In this document: piece by piece, positions 22,690 to 31,940 of the stretch | Layout: each line of letters opens with the position of its first letter | How positions within the stretch are numbered: the stretch's first letter is position 1 | DNA from: Delphinus delphis | Taxonomy: Eukaryota > Chordata > Mammalia > Artiodactyla > Delphinidae | NCBI RefSeq assembly: GCF_949987515.2 | Contig: NC_082684.1 | Span: 153,998,044-154,062,043 of the forward strand | Length of the DNA stretch: 64,000 nt | Reading direction: 5' to 3' | Made by a program: the position numbers and the translations under genes | The notes under the pieces: model-generated | Told to the model about the DNA's origin: nothing | Databases searched by the model: none | What the model saw: only the letters and a program-made list of their open reading frames with translations

Positions 22690-23330
22690 TGCAAAATTCT
22701 TATTACCATCTAATGACTTCTAAATTCAGCTCTAACCTGTCTTTTGAGCTCCCGATTGGCATAGCCAGCATTCTAGTTCATATTTCTGATATCTCAAGAG
22801 CATCTCAAGATGGACTCAGGTATGGCCCTACCAACCATACAGTCCTACTAGTCAACACTAGGACTCAGAGTTGAGACCATCCTCTTTTTCAACCCCTTCC
22901 TCCATGAATTCATAAACATGTCCTCTTGATTTTGACTCCAGATTACTTTTTTCTACTTCATCCACCCCAACCCAGGTCCCAGCGAATCCATTTCTTGCGT
23001 AGACAGCTGCAATGGTCTACTAACGGATCTATCACCTTCTTCTACTCTAGTCCCACCCAAATTGCTCTCAAGAGTAGTCGTCTCAAAATACAAATGTAAT
23101 CATATAACACTCCTTGGTTAAAATTCTTCTGTGGCTTTATTGCTCTTAGGATAAGGACCAAAGTCCTCACCATGACCTAAAACTTCCTGCATGGCTTTGC
23201 CCTGCCTGTCTCGCAGGCTTACTGCCCATCCTTACTCTGTGTGCTCCGCCTCTGAGCTCCTGTCCATCCTTTGCATGTTCCATGCTCTTTCCTGTTACAG
23301 GCCTTTGACTGTGCCCATGGGACCACTCAT
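22690..23330 (+). mobile_element. LINE L2, about 640-bp 3'-half copy
   Basis: The order 'atctcaagagcatctcaaga', 'gctgcaatggtctactaac', 'tcctctgtggctttattgctc' (approximate), 'ggataaggaccaaagtcctc' and 'cctgcatggctttgccctg' follows the sense strand of L2 toward its 3' UTR. The run then reaches 'ttccatgctctttcctgtta' and stops before the true L2 terminus. It is one of the two longest L2 copies in the window. Confidence 0.7.
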
Positions 23331-23604
23331 GGTTAGGCCCTCAGAAAGGGGCAGGGAGTGACAAGAGTTGACAGATTCTTTTATATGCAAGTCCCCACCT
23401 TGCCAGCCACTTAATCAATGTTTATTGAGTGTTTTGTGACTTCTCTCTCCTTCTCTTTCACCTTTCCTTCCAAATTCAGGATGTTTATTAAGTATTTTCC
23501 TTGTGGAAGGCCACGGTTAGGCAATTTGCAATGTAGGATGGCATTGGTGACTCATCTAACTTGAATTCCATAGCGTACATGCTGCTAATAGTAGTAGTTA
23601 GAGG
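23331..23604. other. Unique or unassigned DNA
   Basis: No gene. Some phrases ('caatgtttattgagtg') recall L2 ends, but they are too short to place. Confidence 0.4.
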
Positions 23605-23865
23605 CAATAATAATTCTAACAATGCTGACATTTATCAAAAATTTATTATGTACCAGGCACAATACCAAGTCTGTGGGCTACTCTAGCCCTCAGAAGAATA
23701 CTACTATGTGAAAGTTATTATCACCATTTTACAGATAAGGGAACTGGAGCTTAAATTTTCTCAAGGTCCCACTACCAGCAAGTGTCTGAAATATGATACA
23801 AATCCCTTCAATAGGACAGCAGGTTCCACATTCTTAGTCCCTGCACCGTACTGCCTCCTAAGCCA
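23605..23865 (-). mobile_element. MIR SINE, near full length
   Basis: In reverse it carries 'tttattatgtaccaggcac', 'ttattatcaccattttacag', 'ataagggaactggagc', 'caaggtcccactaccagc' and, at the far end, 'ctgcaccgtactgcctcc'. This is almost the entire MIR consensus. Confidence 0.8.
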
Positions 23866-23922
23866 CATTGTATACTTCTTGGGGGAAATAAAAGTGAAGT
23901 TTGGAACAGAGAAATAGACAAT

Positions 23923-24195
23923 CTTGTTTTTTTTTTTAACATCTTTATTGGAGTATAATTGCTTTACAATGGTGTGTTAGTTTCTGCTGTATAACAAAGT
24001 GAATCAGCTATATGTATACATATAGCCCCATATCCCCTCCCTCTTGCATCTCCTTCCCACCCTCCCTATCCCACCCATCTAGGTGGTCACAAAGCACCGA
24101 ACTGATCTCCCTGTGCTATGCGGCTCCTTCCCACTAGCTATCTATTTTACATTTGGTAGTGTATATATGTCCATGCCACTCTCTCACTTTGTCCG
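23923..24195 (-). mobile_element. Artiodactyl/cetacean L1 3' end
   Basis: The poly(T) start at 23926-23937 is a reversed poly(A) tail. It is followed by 'catctttattggagtataat', 'gtgttagtttctgctgtata' and 'gatctccctgtgctatgcgg'. The duplication agacaat is at 23916-23922 and 24196-24202. It is little diverged and looks comparatively young. Confidence 0.9.
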
Positions 24196-24459
24196 AGACA
24201 ATTTTTTTTCTTAGAGATTTCAGACCAGGACTGTCTCGACCAGTGTTGGGATTTCGCAGGTCTGCGGGGGAGACACAGATGTCTCCTGGGTTAAAAGTGG
24301 CTCTAAGCGAGTCCAACAGAATCTGTAGACTTCTCACTTTTCTCTTGCTGCTTTCAAAGTTGGGACCACTGGGAAAACTAAGTCCCTTTCCTCCCTCAAA
24401 TACAATAAAACAAAGGAATACTCTGCAGTGATGGTATATTCTTTATCCAACATGTTACC

Positions 24460-25060
24460 TGAAAACTAGGTTCGCCTCTTGGTGGATGTCCAGCTGATAG
24501 ACACAACCAAGCCGAAGATCAGGTGGAGAAAGGATTTATGACTTATAGCAAGTGAGGAGAATACCAGGATCTTTCCCAAAGCAGTGTCTCCTCAACGGCA
24601 AAACTGGGGAAGTTTTAAGCTAAGGGTACATGCATATTCATGAAGGGGCTGGAGCAGAGGAGAATTCAGCATAGAATTGGCGCAGAGGTTGACAGAGTCC
24701 AAGCCTTAGTTGATTGAAGTCAGGAGGGTCAACGTCATCATCTGTCCTCCACGTGGGTGGGGACCTTAGTCCCTGCAGAACTCAAAGATATATTATGATG
24801 TATATCCCTTGAGGAGGAACTAGGACTCTGTTTTTATTGCTGAACTATTGTTTTCGACTGCTTTTCCTTTGTTCCTGCATTCCCTTGTTTCCTTTAAGAA
24901 CATTGATGAAGAAGACTTGTTCAAGGGCAAGGACTGTGGCCAGGCTTAGATCACAAAATGGCTTAGACCAAAATGGTCTAAGAAAGCTGGTTCTCTTTCT
25001 CCTGGGGACCCCCGAACCTATCTGCTTACAGAGATAGTCCTTAGTATTTTCAGAGCAACA
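24460..25060 (-). mobile_element. Unclassified LTR-like block
   Basis: On the minus strand the block contains 'cataaatcctttctcc' (a poly(A)-signal-like region). On the plus strand the features 'gcatattcatgaaggggctgg', 'tgtcctccacgtgggtggggac' and 'tcctggggacccccgaac' resemble reversed retroviral LTRs of carnivores and artiodactyls. Neither end nor duplication can be fixed. It could instead be unique DNA. Confidence 0.35.
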
Positions 25061-25692
25061 GTGGTGCTTTAGTATAATATGGTGATTCTGCTTTTATCCA
25101 GGCACTGTGGGAGTGATTCGGATGGGTGATTCGGATGCTGGACTTGACCTCCAGGTGGTGAAGCGGGAGCCACAGGCTTCCCTCTTCCAGACAGTGACCA
25201 GTCCAACCCTTTGCCCTAATCTCCATTCACCTGTTAGCCCACACCCAAAGGGAAGAACCCATATTATTTATTGCTGAAAGGATGGGTGAGCAATAGTTAG
25301 TGACCTCTTGTCAAAGGGGTACTTGAAATCACCAAGCAGCAAGATCACCGCGTGTGCTAGAGACAGCAGTAATTCTTTGCAGAAAGGAGGTGAAATGATT
25401 AAACAGACAGGTCAAGGGATAAAGTGGAGTAAGTAGATGAGTGGAGATTTGTGGGTGAAACATCAAAGCCCAGGCTTCCATTTTCCCACCACTGCTGTCA
25501 GGAAGCAATTGCTCCTTTGTTCATTTAAATGACAGGCTTTTAAGAGCCAACCTCAGCCATTAATGTTAAACAAAAGCCCCACTTTGGCTCATCCCTGGTG
25601 GATCAAGCTGCTTCCATGAAACAGCAATAAATCGAACTGGTTTCCCCTTGGAGGAGAGGGTTGTCCCTCCCCTCTCAGTAGGCTTGGGAGGT
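25061..25692. other. Unique DNA, possible conserved segment
   Basis: No gene or repeat is recognised. From 25500 to 25635 the sequence is complex and repeat-free ('ccattaatgttaaacaaaag', 'gcttccatgaaacagcaata'). That could indicate constraint but is unproven. Confidence 0.4.
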
Positions 25693-25704
25693 AAAGGGCT
25701 TTTT

Positions 25705-26002
25705 AAAAAATTAACTAATTAATTAATTAATTATTTTTGGCTGTGCTGGGTCTTCATTGATGCGCGCGGGCTTTCTCTAGTTGCGGTGAGCGGGGGCTAC
25801 TCTTTGTTGCAGTGTGCCGGCTTCTCATTGTGGTGGCTTCTCTTGTTACGGAGCACGGGCTCTAGGTGAGCAGGCTTCAGTAGTTGTGGCGCACGGGCTT
25901 AGTTGCTCCGCGGCATGTGGGATCTTCCCAGGCCAGGGATCAAACCCCTGTCCCCTGCATTGACAGGCGGATTCTTAACCACTGCACCACCAGGGAAGTC
26001 CC
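25705..26002 (-). mobile_element. CHR-type tRNA-Glu SINE, full length
   Basis: The right end is the reversed head 'ccaccagggaagtccc', and the left end is an (ATTA)n A/T-rich tail at 25711-25733. The body holds 'gcgcacgggcttagttgctcc' and 'ggcttctcattgtggtggc'. Duplicated flanks aaagggctttt (25693-25703) and aaaggtttttt (26003-26013) are imperfect. Confidence 0.93.
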
Positions 26003-26100
26003 AAAGGTTTTTTTGTTTTTTAAGGAAAAGAGTTGATGAATCTCATTTTTGCAGTCTTCAAAACGTTTGAATAAGGAATGATATGGAATCTTAAGTAGTT

Positions 26101-26405
26101 CTTTTTTTAAAAATTTTATTGGAATATAGTTGATTTACAGTGTTGTGTTAGTTTCAGGTATAACAAAGTGAATCAGTTATAGATATATTCATACATATAT
26201 TCATAGGTATATCCATATATATATTCATATATATTCACATATATATTCATATATATATTTATTTATATATTCATATACATATTCATTTATATATATATAT
26301 ATTTTTTTTTCAGATTCTTTTCCCATATAGGTATTACAGAATATTGAGTAGAGTTCCCTGTGCTATATAGTAGGTCCTGGTTGGTTATCTATTTTATAGT
26401 ATTTA
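26101..26405 (-). mobile_element. Artiodactyl/cetacean L1 3' end with expanded AT array
   Basis: It starts with a reversed A-rich tail, then 'attttattggaatatagttg', 'gtgttgtgttagtttcaggt' and, further right, 'gagtagagttccctgtgcta'. The 3' UTR has been stretched by a long array of ATATATTCAT-like units at 26185-26312. No clear duplication. Confidence 0.85.
26185..26312. repeat. (ATATATTCAT)n minisatellite in L1
   Basis: Roughly ten to twelve imperfect units of 'tattcatatata' type lie in tandem, followed by (AT)n and poly(T). Confidence 0.85.
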
Positions 26406-26412
26406 TTTTCCA

Positions 26413-27447
26413 TTCCTTATTTTGATCTTTTTTCCAGATTCTATCTGACCTTCCCAGCTCTTTGCCCTCCTCCCCTACACACACTCTCAGATTCTTCAAC
26501 ACCGATCACAGCTCCATTTATGCCCAGGGACCCAGCCAACATCACTTGCAAGGATGTCTGAGTCTCCTAGGGGTTCAGTTCCTGGGGTTATTCTCTGTCC
26601 TTCAAAGTCACAATGAGACTATTTCCAGTGGTCCCTGGGGGAATGAACTGAGACCAATTAATATTTTTCAATGAATATGAGAGGCTCTCTCTTCTGGCTG
26701 GCATTACCCATCTCTAGACCTTACTTCCTCCCTCATGGGATACCCAGGTCTGGGATTACAGTCCTCAGTGGGCCAGGAGAACTCAACTTGACTTTGTGCC
26801 GACAGCAAAAGGGGAGTCTGGGCGTTGTTTTCCACATTTGTATAAAAGGAAGATGACATCCCATGTGCCAGGAAAGGCCCTTAATACCAGTTGCTACACA
26901 GAGCAAACCAGCAATGATAGCGAAGGTGGTCTCAATCTTACAAAAGAGAAATGGCTCCCAGAAGTGGTTCTGAAATCCCCCAATGGCCCAAAAGCAATTC
27001 TTTTTTAAGTTCCAGATGATCAGATAAAGCATCCTTAGAAAGTCAGCATTCTGGACAAGACGCTCACACTTGGAGTCTTCAGAAACCCTAATAAATGACA
27101 GTGTGGTGCTCTTAAATATTTATATGAGAAGGTGAGAACCTGCCAGTTTCCTCAGCTAGAGGCAGCGTAGTTGATGCCAAATATGAAGCATCCTATAATA
27201 TTCTTTCTCAGAGGGACTCTACTGCTGGTCGTAAATCAGTGCACTGGAGTGAACCAGACGCTTTTATTTGTTTATAATCTCTCCCCCAGTTGTTGCAAAG
27301 TCATTTTCATTTTACTTGCAAGAAGGTTCTGCTTGGTGCAGCACAGACCCCCTTCAGCCACGCATGCTTTCTTCAGTCAAAAAGATTAGGCTTATCAGAC
27401 CAACACGATGAAAAAAACTGCAATGAAACTAGTATATTAAAGACCAG
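26413..27447. other. Unique non-coding DNA
   Basis: About 1 kb with no transposon recognised. Frames on both strands between 26671 and 27032 overlap each other and have no domain. Confidence 0.45.
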
Positions 27448-27625
27448 TACGACATAATGGTTAAGAATCTAGACTCAGTTGTTTAATTGGTCTACATTTC
27501 AGCTGTGTCCTTTACTAAATGTGTCAGTTGAGTAAATTATGCTCTAAGACTCAGTTTCCTCCACTGTAAGATGGGGATGATAATCAGGGAGTATGTGGAA
27601 ATGGTCCTCCCTCAAAGTTAGCTAT
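27448..27625 (+). mobile_element. MIR SINE, 5' part of a split copy
   Basis: The order 'cataatggttaagaatctag' (tRNA head region), 'acatttcagctgtgtccttt', 'ctcagtttcctccactgta' and 'agatggggatgataatc' gives MIR from head to core. The missing 3' part seems to be at 28006-28105, beyond a MER20 and a GATA array. Confidence 0.75.
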
Positions 27626-27686
27626 TATTATTATTATATCTAGAAACCCTCCCATTTATGAAACCAGCTTCTACACGTGGGGAGAT

Positions 27687-27874
27687 TAGAGTTTCTCTGT
27701 CTTGGCATTATTGACATTTTGGACTAGATAATTCTTTCTTGAGGTGACTGTCCTGTGCATTATAGGATGTTTTGCAGCATCTCTGGTGTCTACCCACTCG
27801 AGGCCAAAAATGTCTCCAGATAGGTATTGCAAATATCCCTGGGGGACAAAATTGCCCCCAGTTAAAAACCACTG
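27687..27874 (-). mobile_element. MER20 (hAT-Charlie MITE), full length
   Basis: In reverse orientation the text reads 'agagtttctctgtcttggca', 'ttattgacattttggactag', 'ctgtcctgtgcattatagga', 'tgttttgcagcatctctgg', 'ccaaaaatgtctccagatag' and 'ggacaaaattgcccccagtt', ending 'aaaccactg'. This matches MER20 end to end. MER20 copies are known to act as regulatory elements in endometrial cells of placental mammals. No activity can be read from this copy. Confidence 0.88.
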
Positions 27875-27885
27875 GAGTATATTTT

Positions 27886-28003
27886 TAGATAGATAGATGG
27901 ATAGATAGGTAGGTAGATAGATAGATAGATAGATATGATGGAAGGATAGATAGATTGATTTAGATATAAGATATAGATAGGTCCATATCTATCTATCTAT
28001 ATC
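27886..28003. repeat. (GATA)n tetranucleotide array with inverted (TATC)n arm
   Basis: GATA/GGTA/GATG units run from 27886 to about 27980. They are followed by 'ccatatctatctatctatatc', the complement of the same repeat. The two arms could pair as a hairpin. Confidence 0.9.
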
Positions 28004-28005
28004 TT

Positions 28006-28105
28006 GGTGGGAGTTAGAAAAATTAAACAAGTAATACATGTAAAACACTTCACATAGTACCCACCACGATGAGCACTTCGATAAATAGTAGTCATGATTA
28101 TTATG
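28006..28105 (+). mobile_element. MIR SINE, 3' part of the split copy
   Basis: The text 'aaaattaaacaagtaataca', 'tgtaaaacacttcacatagt' and 'acgatgagcacttcgataaat' is the MIR 3' end. It fits as the continuation of the MIR broken at 27625. Confidence 0.65.
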
Positions 28106-29017
28106 ACAATTTATGAATTTCTTGTTCCCATGTGATTTAAGGTTACATATGGCTTTGACTTGCCGTGGTACCGGTCCTGATAGAGGATCTTTTGGCTCGA
28201 ACCCCTGGCCTATTCTGACTATAGTTTCTGAGTCCTTTGTTGAGTTTTGAGAGAGAGGGCGCGAGAATGTGATGGGTCACCGGCTCTCCATGGCTGCGTG
28301 CCCTCCCAGAGGCTGTGACCGGGGGAAATGGAGCTTCAGGTCTGAAGGCTGCAGTGAGTTTTGAGTCAGGTGATTTCTTTAGCTGGAGCTAGATTCAGCG
28401 GGGCAATGACAAGGGCCTTGAGTGCAAAGCGGAGGAGAAATAATCGCGACTCAGAGGTGTCTAGAAGGCCTGTGGTTGCTGCGGGGAGGTGCACTCAGGA
28501 GGACATGGTTGCCCAGCGCTGACAATGGAAAAGGATAGTGCACAAGTTTACCCACCACGGGCATCCCCACAGATACCACCAGGACACCCTGGAATGGGAC
28601 TTGGCCAACTGGAAGGGCACAGCCCAGCAACACACTTGAAGACCACACTAGGTCAAGGCTCTCTTTCCTCCACCAGATTCTCTCAAGCCCCAGACATTGT
28701 CTTAGGGCCAAATAGAGGGAAGGATAAAACTGAAAGAACTAGAAATTTTCCCAAACGACTAAGTTAAACCTGAAGCCAATGTTCAAATCATGGAATCACA
28801 CCAACGGAAGGGAAGTGGGGCCTCCTAAGAGGAGCTGCACAGACTATAGAAACTACGTTTTCTTGATACGTCTGAGGGTTCTGATGTTCTAACCCTATCC
28901 CTTTTATGGGAGCTTTATCTGCCAAAGTCCTGCCAAAGTCCTGGAGCTGTCTTAGTCAGTTGCCAGCTTGAGAACCCCGTAACTGTCCCATAACCATATA
29001 CCCGAGTTGAAAGAACA
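28106..29017. other. Unique non-coding DNA
   Basis: About 900 bases with no recognised repeat. It is locally GC-richer than its surroundings (28250-28620) but is not a CpG island. Frames on opposite strands (28451-28711, 28489-28767) overlap and lack motifs. Confidence 0.45.
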
Positions 29018-29019
29018 TA

Positions 29020-29437
29020 CAGCAAGTCCCCTACATATGAACTTTCAACTTGTGAACTTTCAAAGATGCGAACGTGCGTTTGCACGTCCAATCACGTAAG
29101 TCAGTTCAAGTGTCTGGTGTACATTGTCATCCGTGTGCCTCCTCTACAAGTGGTTGTGCTTCTGTGTGCTTTACTGTACAGCACTGTATAGAGTACAGTA
29201 GTACAGTATCTTTATTTCAAGCCCAGGATGTCCGGAAGCAAGCGTAAAAGCAGCAGTGATGTAGCTGGTACTCCTGAGAAGCGCCAAGCAGTAACAATGG
29301 AGACCTATTACAGTGCAGTCCTATATAGCTGATTGTGTTAGTTGGGTACCTAGGCTAACTTTGTTGGACTTACAAACAAATTGGACTTACAAATGTGCTC
29401 TTGGAACGGAACTTGTTCATATGTAGGGGAGTTACTG
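29020..29437 (+). mobile_element. Tigger-family DNA transposon, internally deleted, with intact TIRs
   Basis: Terminal inverted repeats of 23 bp match with two differences: left 'cagcaagtcccctacatat...' (29020-29042) and right '...atatgtaggggagttactg' (29415-29437). A TA dinucleotide flanks each end (29018-29019, 29438-29439), the pogo/Tigger target site. The centre still holds the start of a transposase reading frame (29228-29332). The right half, 'ggtacctaggctaactttgt' and 'ggacttacaaacaaattgga', is subterminal DNA. The 418-bp length fits a MITE made by deleting most of a Tigger. Confidence 0.93.
29228..29332 (+). pseudogene. Tigger transposase N-terminal remnant
   Basis: A 34-codon frame starts with ATG and reads MSGSKRKSSSDVAGTPEKRQ, then AVTME. 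It stops at TGA soon after the deletion joint. The basic Lys/Arg/Ser start resembles the N-terminus of Tigger/pogo transposases, just ahead of the CENP-B-type helix-turn-helix. The DNA-binding and DDD catalytic domains are missing, so it cannot act. Confidence 0.75.
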
Positions 29438-29439
29438 TA

Positions 29440-29859
29440 AGTTCAAAAATCCAAGAGTTTGTGACCTGACTTGCACCCCACTAATGGGATCTGAGAAACC
29501 GGGCAGTTCACAATTCCTCTCCCCTCCCTCTTCGCTCTCTGTGAAATGGGCCTGTTCATTGCTGTCCTGCCTTCCATCAGAGGCCATTTGAGAGGCTCAC
29601 AGCAGACACAGTAAAAGTGCTTTTTAAGCGCTATAGGATCATAAAAGTTTGAATCATTGTGTCTGGCATATGGTGAGCTCTAAATAAATATTTAACAGTA
29701 AATATAAAAGTATTCAGCATTTCAATTCTATGGGCTTTCACAGAATGTGGCTTTTCGCCTATAAATAAAATGTAGATAGGTTTGAGAGAAGAAGGAAGAC
29801 ACTGTCACTGCATTTTAATATCTGAAGCCTTATTTGCAATAACAAATCTTCACACATTA
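29440..29859. other. Unique DNA with faint MIR/L2 traces
   Basis: No gene. 'tctctgtgaaatgggcctg' and 'gtgtctggcatatggtgagctctaaataaata' near 29540 and 29660 recall MIR/L2 pieces but are too broken to place firmly. Confidence 0.4.
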
Positions 29860-30000
29860 GAGCTGGAAAAACCTGCAGGATGAATTCATCCAAGTTCCTC
29901 ATTTTCAAGGTCAAGATGCTATGTCTCAGTCAAGGTCAGCCCCATGCACAAGGTCTCCTGGTCCAGTGAGCTCTCAACCACACCACAGGGTCATTTTTCT
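29860..30000 (-). mobile_element. Possible MIR/MIR3 fragment
   Basis: The reverse MIR-like order is 'agagctggaaaaacctgcag', 'aagttcctcattttcaaggt' and 'ctcctggtccagtgagctct'. Weak. Confidence 0.4.
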
Positions 30001-30829
30001 AGATGTCCTCTTATAAGTAAAACAGAACAAGAATGAGTCGTTTATATTTGGTCTTTTCAGATTTCAAAATGCATTTCCACATAGTATTATTTCCTTTGGT
30101 CCTTTATAATGTTGAGAAGAGATGTCATGACCCAGGCTTTGTCAACAACAAGGAGAATCAAGTTCAGGTATGCAAAATAACATGGTCAGGAAATGACAAA
30201 TTGCATGTAAAGCTCTCTTCCCAGCGCTCATGCTGTATGGAAAATGTCTACAATTTTCGCAAAGGGAGCGGAAGAGAAGAGTTGATTCCTCGAATACATT
30301 AATGACCAGACAAGGCCATTGAGCAGCATTTCTGGGTCAGAAAAAAACAAGTGAGATTTTCTTGGTTTTCGGAGGAACACATCTCAAGGAAATTGAGGCC
30401 ACGGTGGGTGCTGACTTTAATTAGAGGCACTGATGCTTTGCACGTTTATTTAGAGAATATACATGGCTTGAGTCGCCGACAAACCACTCTGTCCATGTGA
30501 TCAGATTTGGTATTTATTGTCCCTTGGAGTGAAATGGTATCAAATAGACTGTGTTAGATGATTTCATCCTGATTTAACTGGAAGGGCTAATTTGTACTAT
30601 TTAAAGGCAAATTTCTTTTTTTCCTCATGGGACGTACAGTAAACCAAATGAAGGGGCAATCTGCGGCACAGAACAGGCGGCCCTGGAAAGATGCCGGGCA
30701 TCAGAAGAGTTCAGTGAGAGACAGAGTTCACCAGGGACACAGTTCTAGATTCTCCTTCTTTTGTTATCAGTTTCTGGGGACCTTGAAAAAGGAGTAGTTT
30801 GGCGTTTTTCAATAACTTTTGAGAGAGTC
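30001..30829. other. Unique DNA, possible conserved segment
   Basis: No gene or repeat recognised. The stretch 30400-30620 is complex AT-rich DNA with ATTA, GATA and TTTATT motifs and no repeat signature. Confidence 0.4.
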
Positions 30830-31250
30830 ATTTGTTATCCATTCAATGAATATGTATTGAGCATCTATTTTGTTTTATGACATCATTGGGAACAAGATGA
30901 GCTTATATTCTAGTGAAGGGAGCAGGTACTAGTAAATAACTAAAAGCAAAAAAACCCTTTGAAAAGCAAAAACAGAAGGAAATAAATCGGATGATTTGAT
31001 TGACAATGACAAGGAGGGAAGAAGGGCTACTCTCTGGAACAATAATGATGGTGAAGCTGAAGCGTGAGAAGCAGCCATGGGAAGAGCTGGGACCCGAGGG
31101 TTCTAAGTACAAGGATGAGAAGGGTAAAGACCCCAAGGCAGAAACAGGGGCCTGTGTGGCTGGAGGGTGATGAGAGAGATGGCACGGGGTTCAAGATGAA
31201 ATTGGAAAGATGGGCAGGGCTGTGATCGTGTACAGACATGTTCAGGATAT
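30830..31250 (-). mobile_element. LINE L2 3'-half fragment
   Basis: The reverse L2 order is clear: 'gaatatgtattgagcatcta', 'gcttatattctagtgaaggg', 'gaagagctgggacccgaggg', 'taaagaccccaaggcagaaa', 'gcctgtgtggctggagggtg' and 'gatgggcagggctgtgatcg'. It is cut at its right edge by an L1. Confidence 0.7.
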
Positions 31251-31252
31251 AG

Positions 31253-31940
31253 ATTTTAATTTTTTAAATTTTATTGAAATATAGTTGATTTACCATGTTG
31301 AATTAATTTCTTCTGTATAGCAAAGTGACTAAGTTATGCATATCTGTATATATTTTTTTCATAGTCTTTTCCATTATGGCTTGTCACAGGCTACTGAATA
31401 TAGTTCCCTGTGCTATAGAGTAGGACCTTGTGGTTTATCCATCCTATATACAATAGTTGGCATCTGCTCATCCCAAACTCCCAATCCTTCCCACCTCCTC
31501 CCTCCATCCCCCTTGACAACCACAAGTCTGTTCTCTCTGTGAATCTGTTTTTGTGTCATAGGTATGTTGATTTGTATCATATTTTAGATTCCACATATAA
31601 GTAATATCATATGATATTTGTCTTTCTCTGACTTACTGCACTTAGTATGATAATCGCTAGGTCCATCCATGTTGTTGCAAATGGCATTATTTCATTCTTT
31701 TTGATGGCTGAGTAATATTCCATAGTATATATGTACCACTTGTTTATCCATTGATCTGTCAATGGACATTTAGGTTGTTTCCATGTCTTGGCTGTTGTAA
31801 ATAGTGCTGCTATGAACATAGGGGTGCGTGTATCTTTTTGAATTATAGTTTTGTCTGGGTATATGCCCAGGAGTGGGATTGCTGGATCATACTGCAACTC
31901 TATTTTTGGTTTTTTTGAGGAACCTCCATACTTGGGGTTA
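31253..31940 (-). mobile_element. L1 3' end with ORF2 C-terminus
   Basis: The reversed A-rich tail at 31253-31272 is followed by the 3' UTR ('atatagttccctgtgctata'). Beyond that lies the C-terminal ORF2 region ('gctgagtaatattccatagt', 'ccattgatctgtcaatggac', 'agtgggattgctggatcata'). It is about 690 bases, 5' truncated. No target duplication could be matched. Confidence 0.9.
31607..31897 (-). pseudogene. L1 ORF2 C-terminal frame, truncated
   Basis: A 96-codon frame retains hallmarks of the ORF2 protein end: 'YDPAIPLLGIYPDK', 'FIAALFTTAKTWKQPKCP', 'IYTMEYYSAIKKNEIMPFAT' and 'TWMDL'. The reverse transcriptase and endonuclease domains are absent, so it is a dead remnant. Confidence 0.85.

Noticed and set aside
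31607..31897. Possible active retrotransposon
   Set aside because: Only the C-terminal end of L1 ORF2 is left. The endonuclease and reverse transcriptase domains are absent.
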